The notes under the pieces were generated by a model. That model was not told the origin of the DNA. It did not search any database and saw only the letters and a program-made list of their open reading frames with translations. DNA of 64,000 bases from Eremomyces bilateralis CBS 781.70 (Eukaryota > Ascomycota > Dothideomycetes > Eremomycetales > Eremomycetaceae): contig NW_022985067.1 of NCBI RefSeq assembly GCF_010015585.1, positions 62,001 to 126,000 on the forward strand, written 5' to 3'. Shown here piece by piece: positions 54,910 to 64,000 of the stretch. The position numbers and the translations under genes were made by a program. Within the stretch, counting starts at the first letter, position 1. Each line of letters begins with the position of its first letter.

Positions 54910-56401
54910 ATGGATTTCAACCCCAGGATGAGCACCGTCCGCGGATCCACAAACCACAAACAGTCGCATAAGCAACAGGAGGAAGATGCGTTCATGAACC
55001 TTGTATGTTCATAACCATAACAATGTACAGATCGTTGAATATACTGACGACAGTAGCCTGACAAAGAGATCGCATCATGCATCAGCGACATCGGCCTCAA
55101 CTTCACCCTCGCCGACCTCCAAAAGCCCAACCCACAACAGATCCAGAAGGTCTTCGAATGGTTCGCTGAGCTGCTCATGAACACGACACGAGACGTCGTC
55201 GCACCGGCGATGCGTGCAGCAGCAGATGATATAGCCGGCCAGAACGCCGACGGAGTATTCACAAGCGACACGCGCGATCTGATGGGATTCTTCGTGCAGT
55301 TGCGCCGCTTGCTGCAAGAATGCCAGATCAACGACTTCACCTTCAACGACCTTTACAAACCGACGTACCCCCGCCTCGTCAAGATCTTCAGCTATATCAT
55401 CAACTTCATCCGGTTCCGCGAGTCGCACACTGAGACCATCGATGCGCACTTCAATAAGTCCGAGCGCACGAAGCTGCGCATCGAGCAGCTCTACTCCGAC
55501 AACGCCGCCGCCGAAGCCCACCTGATCTCCCTCCAACGCCACCGCGAAGCTACCGACGCCTCCTTGCGCGAGAAGGAGAAGCGCTCCAACGAGCTCAAGC
55601 AACGTCTGCTCGACCTCAAGAAAGGCCAGGAGCGCGTGTCCGAGCAGCTTGGCCTCATCCGCGCGGAGCAGAGCCGACTGAAAAATCTACTCGAGCAGAA
55701 GACCGAGTCGGCGATGGCGCTGCGGCAGGAGGCGACGAAGCTGCGGCCGTATACCACGCAGAGCCCAGCGGCGTTGGAGACATCGCTGCGGGAGCTGAAC
55801 GCGACGTTGGCGGGCGACAAAGCGAGCGTGGAGGCGCTGGACCGGCGCGCACGTGCATTGCAGACGTCGGCGAACTCGTTCACGCAGGTGACGACGAGCG
55901 TGGTGGACACCTCCCGGCTGCTCAGCGAAGTGTCGGCGGACCTCGCGAAGGAAGACGAGGAAGGGATGAAAGCGACACGACATCGGGAGGCGCTGTCGGA
56001 GCGGTCGAACAACGTGCGGGAAGTGGAGAAGCAGGAGCAGCTGCTGCGGAAGCAGTTGGCGAGCTGGCAGGCGCGGACGGAGAAGTTGCGGCGGCAGGCG
56101 GAGGAGCGGGGGGAGCGGGCACGGGAGCGGATGGAGGTGTTGAGGGGGGAGCATGAGGAGTTGAAGAGGGAGAAGAGGGAGAGGGGGCAGGAGGTGGAGA
56201 GGAGGAGGGTGAGGATCGAGCAGGTGGAGAAGAAGGTGAGTGGACGGCGTAGTTGGATGTGGGCTGTGCTAACTGATCTTGCAGATGGCCGATCTCAAGG
56301 AGAATATCGAGAATGAGGTTAACCACGCGAGGGATGAGTATATGAAGATGGAGAGCCATATTCGGCTCTACGTCACCGAGATGGAACAGTCCATCAATTG
56401 A
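54910..56401 (+). CDS. nuf2: Kinetochore protein Nuf2
   Basis: Subunit of the Ndc80 complex that links kinetochores to spindle microtubules. Exons 54910-55002, 55057-56235 and 56285-56401, in phase, 462 residues, the usual length. The N-terminal calponin-homology domain holds [39 protein letters not shown] and [27 protein letters not shown]; from about residue 150 to the end it is a continuous coiled coil rich in Glu, Arg and Gln. Start: ATG 54910; a second in-frame Met (MSTVRG) follows six codons later and is equally plausible. The first intron donor is GTATGT and the second GTGAGT. The coding part of exon 2 is unusually GC-rich in its second half. Confidence 0.96.
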
Positions 56402-57005
56402 GGTGGGCTTCTCCGTGGATCGCGGGTTGGGTTGGGGGTTTGGGCGCTTGGTTGGCCTCGATATCCGGGAATATGACTTTTTCTGTAGACATAGGAGTTT
56501 ACGAGTACGGATGGTAATGATACCCTTGCTTGATGATTTGGAGCCTGTCTCTAACAATATCTCTCCGTGTTCATAGTTCGGGCTGAAAGGAGCCAGATGA
56601 GTTGATTTGCTGCTCCCGAACGAATGCTTACTGTATTAAATCATGCGGGACAGATGGAGACCTTTTACGTTTTATGATGAATGCTACGCCGTCGAACGAC
56701 GGGCTTTGAAATTGTTCTGGCCATGATAGCATCAATACCAATCGGTTGCGCAACGACAACGAATGTTTCATCAATGTTCTTCTTATCCTCCCTCAACGCC
56801 ATCTCCAATATTCGCCTATCCGTATGCAAGCCCTACTAAAGCTACCCATTCGATGCCCGCTAAAACGCCTCAATCACTGCCCGCGCGCCAAGTACCATCA
56901 GTAATCTCTCGTCCTTAACGATCGAGGTCGAAGATGCGAGAGTCGACTAATAGGCGTCGGGCAACTGTCATCTCCCAGTTAACCTAAGTGATTTAAATCA
57001 TGACC
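56402..57005. other. Convergent intergenic region
   Basis: 3' ends of NUF2 (+) and GID8 (-). No gene seen. Confidence 0.5.
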
Positions 57006-58239
57006 TCAAGTTTGCATCGCATCACCATGAGCACCATGAGCACGTCGAGAGTGGCTCCCATTGACAGCGTCATCTTCCCCATCTTCCTCTTCGTCATTAT
57101 CAAGGCCCAGTGGGATCGTCTTCGGTAGATGCAAGCCCTTTTTGCGGGCCTCTTCCTCGGCCCACGATCGTAGCTTAACCAACCCGCGAATCCGTGCCTC
57201 TTTTGGGAGGCCTTGACTCGACAGAATGGCTTCGTTGACTTCAATTGCGACTTTTTTCTTCAAAGCTGGGTCGAGGAGCTCGGACAACTGAGCAGGCAGG
57301 TTGTCGTGAGAGAAGATCAGGAGCGCCATGGTGTGTTCGAAGTCTGAGAGGAATTTTGGATGGGTGGGTGCTCGGGGAGCTAAATGTGTTGTGGCGAATG
57401 TAAGGGCTTCGGTGATGTCGGTGTTAGGCGGGGTGGTACATTTCCGGATGAGTTCGATTAATTGGAGACGGAGAAGGGAGAAGTGAAGGGAGGCGTTGAG
57501 GTCGAGGATCTAGAAGTAGAGATTGATCAGCACACATCTCGCTTAAGAATGAAGATATCGAAGAGATGTATCTGAATGCTTGATCATTTTTAATGGGTTT
57601 ATTGTTTTCGTCCTCATCACGGCCACAACGGACTATGAGTGGTGCATGAAACAGCTTTTAATCATTTCAAGCTTCAAAGAAATAGTAGTTCGACGTACCT
57701 GAGGGTCTAACTCGTTGATCTTCTCTATTGCGGTCTGAATATCGCCCGCATGGATTGCATCTCGAATGGCGACTCGGTCCTCTATTGACACGATTTCTGG
57801 TGTAACTGCAATGCCGGCTTCCTTGGCGAATCTCTTCGCGGCAGAAGGGTAGCCAGCATTGATGAGGTAGTCCATGATGAGCGCATTGATATCCCTGTGT
57901 GTGGTAAAGAGATGAGTTAGATGTCTGAACAGCATGACGAAGAATGAAGGGGCATCAAAGGTAGCGAATAGCTTCCACGTTCAGAAATAAGTTATGTAGT
58001 ACTCCTCATGTAATTATCGGAGAGATTCCCAACTTTGTAAAGATACATCATGTGAAGCTTGAAGGATGAGAGGAAGTTACATACCCTTTCGATGGACGCG
58101 CCTCCTCCACCCGCCGCTCGAAGGGCGTACGGGTGAGAGTTGCTGTCGACATGGTCGATGAGCCTAAGCTCTGTAGAAGGGTTAGCGAGGCGTCGTTGTA
58201 ATGTGGGTTGACCGGAAGGGGTTTGTTGAGATAGGACAT
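57006..58239 (-). CDS. gid8: GID8, GID/CTLH ubiquitin-ligase subunit
   Basis: Scaffold subunit (TWA1 in animals) of the GID/CTLH E3 ligase, which degrades gluconeogenic enzymes in yeast. Minus-strand exons 58085-58239, 57699-57894 and 57006-57509, in phase, 284 residues. LisH motif (DINALIMDYLINAGYPSAAKRFA), CTLH region (IRDAIHAGDIQTAIEKINELDPQ, continuing across the splice into ILDLNASLHFSLLRLQLIEL), then the CRA part. The C terminus is acidic. Intron 2 is long (189 nt). Start: I used ATG 58239; an in-frame ATG at 58152 gives a form 29 residues shorter beginning MSTATLTRTPFERRVEEARP, which resembles other Gid8 N termini, so either may be used. Confidence 0.93.
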
Positions 58240-58661
58240 TCAAAGAAGATTTCATTGAAGGACCAAAGGCGCAGATGAACACATACCATATTTCAGAGCC
58301 GTAGCGCGGTCCTATATAGAGCACGCGAGATGAAGGTGCAGAGGACGAGAGAGTGTAGATGGAAGGTTTTGATGAGAGGGAAGTGAGGATGAAGTCGGTA
58401 CAAGCTTCAGAGCTCACGACAGGGAGCTTATCCATCAGCTGGCAAGGTGAAGGATCGCCCTGTAGGACATCTCTGACCACATTTGGCTAACAGGCACATG
58501 GAACCTGAGGCCAGATGGGTCGAGGAGGTTTTAGACAACATTGTTAAATGTGTTTGAAGAAATTGTGAGGAAGCGAGGATTTTCATTTAGCTTTTAAACT
58601 AGTTTTTGTATGCACACTCTGATTTGGGTATATTACCTAGTATTGTTCAGATTCTTATATA
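58240..58661. other. GID8 upstream region to the tRNA
   Basis: Promoter of GID8 on the minus strand. No further gene recognised. Confidence 0.5.
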
Positions 58662-58749
58662 TTGGGGCAATAGCTCAGTTGGGAGAGTGTGTGACTGAAG
58701 ATTCGGTTCTGGAGTATCATAAGGTCCCTGGTTCGATCCCGGGTTGCCC
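58662..58749 (+). tRNA. tRNA-Phe (GAA) with a 15-nt intron
   Basis: Acceptor stem GGGGCAA (58662-58668) pairs fully with TTGCCCC (58742-58748), with A as discriminator at 58749. D arm with box A TAGCTCAGTTGG; anticodon stem TGTGA/TCATA; loop CTGAAGA with anticodon GAA at 58695-58697. T arm CCTGG-TTCGATC-CCGGG gives the box B. The intron at 58699-58713 follows the base 3' of the anticodon, the standard position. A T-rich run (58750-58771) serves as Pol III terminator. Confidence 0.96.
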
Positions 58750-58771
58750 CAATTTCTTTTTGTTTTTTTTT
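58750..58771 (+). terminator. Pol III terminator of tRNA-Phe
   Basis: T runs of 3, 5 and 9 directly downstream of the tRNA. Confidence 0.8.
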
Positions 58772-59003
58772 GCATTTATCTTTCGATCAGATTGATATGA
58801 AGCGTATTAGCCATCTTTTTTATTAGTTGAATATACCTTGTTCTGTGTTGCCTCACCGTTGAGATTATTGATCTGACGTCTGTCTGTTCCCGAAGGTATA
58901 TTTGATCGGTGAAGGAGTCATCATAAGCAACCACAACGCGTAGCCACTTGTTGTGATCCCACATATATATACTTTCCACTTGTGCGAACGAAGGCATGGG
59001 AAG

Positions 59004-60706
59004 ATGACAACAGATTCATTAGTATCCTTGAAGTCGCCTAACGCTGTCGAGCGAGCCGAATACACGCCGCCATGGGCGAACACGAGCATCGTCGGTATCG
59101 CAGGTAGCTCGGGATCAGGCAAGACATCGTTGGCATTAGCCATTGTCGCGCAATTGAATCTGCCATGGGTTGTGATTTTGTCGATGGTATGGATTGAACA
59201 TTTGCTATTCATCTACTACATCGTCTCGGGTACCTCTGCAATAGGAAACATCAAGCTAATATCGGGCCCAGGACTCGTTCTATAAAGTCCTCACGCCCGA
59301 TCAATCCGCCTGTGCATTCAGGAATGAATTCGATTTCGACGCGCCAGAAGCGATTGACTTCGACGTTCTGGTGGATCGATTAAGGGATATCAAAGCAGGG
59401 TACTGATCCAGCCTCGTCCCCCTCCCTCTGATTACCTATGCTATGCCCCCAACAGTGTATATCATGCTCACAACCACGCAGAAGAAAAGCGGAAATCCCC
59501 ATCTATTCCTTTGAGAAACATTCGCGACTGGACAAAACGACCACCATCTACTCCCCGCACGTCCTGATCCTTGAAGGCATCTTCGCCCTCCACGATCCCC
59601 GCGTGCTGGACATGTTAGATCTCAAGGTACCTATCTCCCCCTCACTTCCCTTACCTGTAATATTCGTTCTCCCTCTCCGTCTCACCATCCATTTATAGAT
59701 CTTCGCCGAAGCCGACGCCGACGTCTGCCTCTCCCGCCGCCTCCTCCGCGACGTCGAGCAGCGCGGCCGCGACATCGCCGGCTGCATGAAACAATGGTTC
59801 CGCTTCGTCAAGCCCAACTTCCACAAATACGTGGAGCCCCAACGCCACGTCGCGGACATCATCGTGCCGCGGGGAATCGAGAACCCCGTGGCGATCGGGA
59901 TGATCTCCGACCGGGTGCGGAAGATCCTCGAAGATAAGAGCCGCCGACACCAGGGCGAGTTGCGGCGGCTGGGGCAGTTGGCGAGGGCGGAGGGAGAGGC
60001 GCGCGGGGTGGGGCGGAATGTGGTGGTGGTGGAGCGGACGGCGCAGGTACGGGGGATGGAGACGCTGGTGATGGACAACGATCTATCGCGGGAGGAGTTC
60101 GTGTTTTACTTTGATCGGTTGGTCGGCGTGCTGGTGGAGCGGGCGGTGGGGCTGCAGGCGTTCCTGCCGAGTCAGGTGGAGACGCCGCAGCGGACGCTGT
60201 TTCTCGGGTTGCGGCCGGCGGGGGAGATCACGGCGGTGGTGTTATTGCGGGGGGGTGGCGCGCTCGAGGCGGGGTTGAGGAGGGTTATCCCGGATTGCTG
60301 TACGGGCCGGTTGCTGATCCAGACCCACGAGGAGACAGAGGAGCCGAGTCTGCATTTTCGGAAGCTGCCGCCGGATATCGGGCGGCCGCGGGCGGAGACG
60401 GCGGGTGGGAGTTGGCGAGATGGGGAGAGTAGTGGGAGTATCAGTAGTCGGGAGGGGGAGGGGGGCTTGGTGCTGTTGCTGGACAGTCAGTTGAAGACGG
60501 GGGGCGCGGCGCTGATGGCGGTGCGGGTGCTGGTGGACTTCGGCGTGCCTGAGGAGAAGATCGTGATCGTGTGCTACGAGGCGCCGCGCGTCGGGTTGAG
60601 GCGGATCTTGAGCGTGTATCCGAATGTCAGGGCGGTCGTGGTGCGGATCGTGGAGGATGGGAAGGTGACGGATCGGTGGGTGGAGCGGAGGTATTTTGGG
60701 ACTTGA
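59004..60706 (+). CDS. URK1: Uridine kinase (uridine/cytidine kinase with UPRT-like domain)
   Basis: Salvages uridine and cytidine to UMP and CMP. Exons 59004-59186, 59272-59399, 59482-59626 and 59699-60706, in phase, 487 residues. P-loop GIAGSSGSGKTS at residues 31-42, then DSFYKVL, FDFDAPEAIDFD, AEIPIYSFEKHSR, LILEGIFAL and the lid RRLLRDVEQRGRD. The C-terminal half (about 260-487) is a uracil-phosphoribosyltransferase-like domain, as in yeast Urk1 and human UCKL1. An insert rich in Gly, Ser and Glu lies at about 400-415. For exon 3 only the CACGCAG acceptor keeps the frame. An earlier in-frame ATG at 58953 would add 17 residues; I prefer 59004. Exon 4 is markedly GC-rich (many G-rich codons), unlike exons 1-3. 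Confidence 0.94.
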
Positions 60707-61260
60707 TAGGGGAACCGATTCTAGACTTTCGTGCTAGATGAGAACATAGGATGTAATGCATCAACTTGGAAGTAAGGGGTCATAGAACGAGATGGTTTAC
60801 TGATCATTACAATTTTTTTTAGCGTCAATTCAACGACCGGACGAGCTCATCCGCAAAAACCGGGCGTGCGACTAGGTAGATATATAAAAAGAGTGATGCA
60901 TTGTTTTGCCAGTAGAGAACTCCGCTCTCAGAAAGATCGGGAACCCGGACGCCGTTCACACGAAGACCATCCCGTCAGGAGCGACAAAAGTAAAAGAAAA
61001 AAAAGGGAACCAGAACGAAAGTGCATGGCCGAACTCGACCCAAATGCTGGTATCTACCTGGGAAAGCCCCTTCAACCTCCGAATTTTGTAGACGTGTCCG
61101 GATCTCCCGACTCGACCAATGTAGGCCCTCCGTCAGCAACATCAAAGCCAACCCCTCTCTCACAAGGAACCACCGAACCCACCGCTCCGTTACCCTTCAA
61201 GGGCCCGAACCCTATCACAGAACCCCCGAGCTCGAAACTTGAAGCCGATAGGAAACCATC
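60707..61260. other. Convergent intergenic region with a small open frame
   Basis: Between URK1 and BQT4 stops. It holds a 79-codon frame at 61025-61264 (+), Pro/Ser/Thr-rich, starting MAELDPNAGIYLGKP and ending within the last codons of BQT4 on the other strand. I do not recognise it. Real small gene or chance frame is open. Confidence 0.35.
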
Positions 61261-62788
61261 CTAACCGAAGAAAAACGAAATACCCGCCCCCACCGCCAAC
61301 GTGGCCGCCAATCCGGCATAAGCTCTCGTCCTGACCTTCTCTTTCTTCACGACCGCCTCCGTCTTCGCCTTCTTCACACTCGGTCCTCCGGCCGCGACCT
61401 CCACCGCCTCCTCGGCCTCGCCCTCCTTCTCCACCTCAATCTCTTCCGCCTTTCGCTTCGCGCCCCGCTTCTTCGACGGCCCCTCCAACTTCTTCGCCTC
61501 CGATACCATCTCGCTCGCCGTCGCCACGAGATCCCCCGTATCCTGCGGCAGAGGCAGGTCCGGGTGCTCCGCGGGGATCTCCACGCGCACCGCAGTCGTC
61601 GTCACCTCCTCCGGGCCGCGCGACAACACCGCCTCGTCGACCTCCACCTGGACTCGGTCGTTCGGCCCCGTGGCCGGCGCACTCGTCTCCCCTGCCACCG
61701 CCGTGCTTCCGTTCGTCACGACTTGCTGAAGGGTCTTGCTGGCCGCGCTGGCGCCGCGCGACTTGCCAGCGCTGGGTTTCTCGGTGGCGGCCGCCTTGCC
61801 GTCTTCGGTGGGCGTCGCGTCTTTCTTGACAGTGCGCTTGCGTGGTGAGGCGATCTTGCGGGCGGGGGTGCCGGAGGTTTTGGAGGGGGAGGCGGAGCGG
61901 AGTTCACGGCGGCGCGCGGAGGTTGGGGGTGGGAGGGAGGCGCCGGAAGGTGGGTCGGCGGGGTTGGTGGACTCTTCCATTTCTTTCTTAAGGAAGCGCG
62001 GAGGGACGTTGTAATCTGGGGGGGATGAGATGTCGAGGTGGGCATCTTTGCCGGGCTTCTCGATGTTCTCCGAGGAGAGGAGGGCGATGATCCAGGGGAG
62101 CATCTTGTATTCGTCGGAGAGTTTGAGAGCTGGTCGAGAGCGTCAGTATATTGGATCTGCGTTAGATGCGCGTCGTGGGGATGGCTTACCATCTAGTGGA
62201 GAAATCCAGACGTTTCCGGCAACCTCGCTGGGACCAGCAGACTTCAGGCTCTTATGGTGAAATCGCTCTGTGGTCTCCTCTTGCACGGAAGCCCAGGGGA
62301 AAGCTGCCTTGAACATTCCCGTCGCGCTGATGAATCCATCGCTGCTTCGTCTCTGTATCATTTCCGTTAGCCCATGACCTTAATTCCCACACGCGACATC
62401 AAAGCGCGTCATTTCGTGGGGTTCGATTGCGCAAGCGAGGGGTATCCTACCATCAAAAAATACGATTCCGGGTATGTCTGGTTTTTCGCCGTGAAAATGC
62501 CCGAGCCCTTGAGGTCCTTCGGCAGGGGCACGCGCAAATGCGCGTAGTCGAACTTCCCCAGGTTCTCCGCATTCGACGCGTTGGCGACGCCGGCCTGACC
62601 CGGTTTGACGGAGAGATCGGTCTGGCCGAGTTTGCGACGTTCGGTCAAAATCTCCTCTGCGATGCGGATTAGGTTAGTTGCGAGGCTGCGACGCGCTGGA
62701 GTTCGGGCGAAGGACACGTACGAGGAGGAGTATGCTCAGCATCGACCAACGGGTTGCGCTTCTCGGGCAAGTCGCGCTTTGGAGCCAT
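61261..62788 (-). CDS. bqt4: Bqt4-type inner-nuclear-membrane protein (KilA-N domain)
   Basis: In fission yeast Bqt4 anchors telomeres to the inner nuclear membrane. Minus-strand exons 62722-62788, 62451-62656, 62190-62352 and 61261-62129, in phase, 434 residues. The N-terminal APSES/KilA-N-like DNA-binding fold (about residues 25-170) contains [60 protein letters not shown] and [14 protein letters not shown] long Lys/Ala/Glu-rich disordered linker follows, with KKRGAKRK as a likely nuclear signal. The last 20 residues ([20 protein letters not shown]) form a tail-anchor transmembrane helix. This order, DNA-binding-like domain, linker and C-terminal membrane helix, is diagnostic. The splice acceptor ATACAG at exon 3 is in phase. 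Confidence 0.9.
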
Positions 62789-63987
62789 TGGGAAGATTGT
62801 GCGACACGAGGATGATTGCTATCCTTGACAATAGGAGCGCGGACGCTGAGGGGGATTGAAACGGGTCGGAGACGGCGAGCAGCGCGTGCGCAGACTGGCG
62901 AATGAGACGAGACCAGCGCAGCAACGTATTAACCACTATATGAAAGGGTTGAGAAGAGAGGTGGTGCAACAGGCAATGATAAGACAATGCAAAGACAATG
63001 AAATTGCGATGCGATAAGCGAGTAAGAGAACAGAAATCTGCGCGGTATGCGACAGAAGGAAAATGGGAGGTGGTCGAATGGGGGGGACCGGGATTGGGGG
63101 GAAGTAGTATGGAGGTTCAGGGACGGGAAGGAGTAATAAGGAGAGATGGGGAGGAGCTCCAAGACAAGAAGGAGCGCAAAGTGCGTGTGAGAGCAGTAAA
63201 GTCAGCACGACAGAACCAAAGAATGAGCACAGAGAGGTGTAATGGAGCTGAACGGCCAGTCGGGGAAAGTGAGATGGACCCTGGGATGGGATGGGGGAGG
63301 GAGGGCTTGGCCATGCGAAGAATTCATTTTGATTTTCGGGACCGTTTTGGCGTAATTGGATGGCTGGTCCAATCAGAGGCCGCTCGCATCACACATTCAC
63401 AGTCGACCGTAGACTCGCAGAGGAGGATTTGAGGTGAAGGATGAAGTCACATGACGGCCATTTGATTGACATTGAATTAACTAAATAATTAATTGATTTT
63501 ACACTGTGGGATCACTTGGAGTTTGGAGGAGACGGTATCGAAAAGAAGTGAATTCAAATACGCCATCCAATGGTTGGACAGGAGAATACACTAGCAATTT
63601 AGCGTTGGAAAGAAATGGCACATGTTGATTTAACTGGCTGAACTTAGGTCGAATATTGACACTAAGCTTGTTACTAAGACAGTGCCCGACCCTCAAGTGA
63701 ATGTCCATTTCGGTTTCGGGGACTCGTCAGGAATTCCGGACTGAAGGACTAATTTGATTAATATAATCAGGCATCCAAGAACTGAAACTACCATAAGGCA
63801 ACTACACGCAACCGGAGCCACCTCCACTCAGCCACGCTGGCCACAGTCCACACAGCAACCCCACACTGCTAAACATCCCACCACACCACCTTCAGAGCTC
63901 GCTTCCATTGATGTTTACACCGCTTTCCACCCCTCTCCTCCTCCCTACATACCACCCCTCAATTGTCTTTCCCATCAATTGCCCACC
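62789..63987. promoter_or_regulatory. Divergent promoter region, BQT4 and the next gene
   Basis: About 1.2 kb between two start codons. At 63040-63240 the plus strand is strongly purine-rich, i.e. pyrimidine-rich on the BQT4 coding strand, a usual fungal promoter feature. At 63840-63980 the plus strand is pyrimidine-rich upstream of the ATG at 63988. No gene in between. Confidence 0.5.
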
Positions 63988-64000
63988 ATGCCCGACAATC
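63988..64000 (+). CDS. Probable start of the next gene (cut by window end)
   Basis: ATG in a good context (CACCATGC) after a pyrimidine-rich leader, reading M-P-D-N before the window ends. Nothing more can be said. Confidence 0.35.

Noticed and set aside
1-64000. CRISPR arrays, riboswitches, operons
   Set aside because: None seen. The window is eukaryotic with spliced, individually promoted genes; the short tandem repeats lack spacer structure.
1-64000. Biosynthetic gene cluster
   Set aside because: No polyketide, peptide or terpene synthase. The oxidoreductases present are peroxisomal or AIF-like and lie among housekeeping genes.

Overview
The window is nuclear DNA of a filamentous ascomycete (Pezizomycotina). 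Genes are compact and on both strands, with short spliceosomal introns (about 45-90 nt, GT-AG plus two GC-AG) and CTAAC/TACTAAT-like branch sites. The gene set (FarA/CTF1-type zinc-cluster regulator, HET-domain relic, Bqt4, fungal Nuf2, F-box family) is typical of this group. I could not place it to class. All exon boundaries were read by eye from splice signals, frame and family conservation.

Layout. 1-488: tail of an Arg/Ser-rich protein cut by the window edge. 1417-3606 (-): RLI1/ABCE1, with three tiny first exons. 4169-5644: Tc1/mariner-type DNA transposon with near-identical terminal inverted repeats and a transposase broken by two in-frame TGA codons. 5986-11870 (+): CHD1 chromatin remodeller. 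13226-14728 (+): acyl-CoA dehydrogenase ending in SKL (peroxisomal). 14729-19231: gene-poor stretch of 4.5 kb. 19232-22579 (+): FarA/CTF1-like regulator of fatty-acid catabolism. 23067-24610 (-): ethanolamine kinase. 26594-29117 (+): CLC chloride channel/transporter. 29680-31440 (+): cystathionine gamma-synthase-like PLP enzyme. 32601-35123 (-): DUF726/TMCO4/Mil1-type lipase-like membrane protein, divergent from 36067-42720 (+), a 2,217-residue coiled-coil protein. 43304-44684 (-): damaged F-box gene. 45226-45313: tRNA-like relic. 45537-46878 (-): D-amino-acid oxidase with SRL end. 47348-48785 (-): AIF/AMID-type flavoprotein. 49813-51436 (-): HET-domain pseudogene. 52788-54313 (+): secreted protein resembling SURNod19. 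54910-56401 (+): NUF2. 57006-58239 (-): GID8. 58662-58749 (+): tRNA-Phe(GAA) with an intron. 59004-60706 (+): uridine kinase. 61261-62788 (-): BQT4. 63988: probable start of the next gene.

How genes relate. Most are unlinked housekeeping genes. Two neighbourhoods are suggestive: a peroxisomal acyl-CoA dehydrogenase followed by a FarA-type fatty-acid regulator, and a peroxisomal D-amino-acid oxidase in tandem with an AIF-like FAD oxidoreductase. The 43-52 kb segment (damaged F-box gene, tRNA relic, HET pseudogene) looks like an accessory patch with gene decay. I found no convincing undescribed multi-gene system. The most unusual signals are fine-scale: the RLI1 microexons and a possible alternative RLI1 C terminus.
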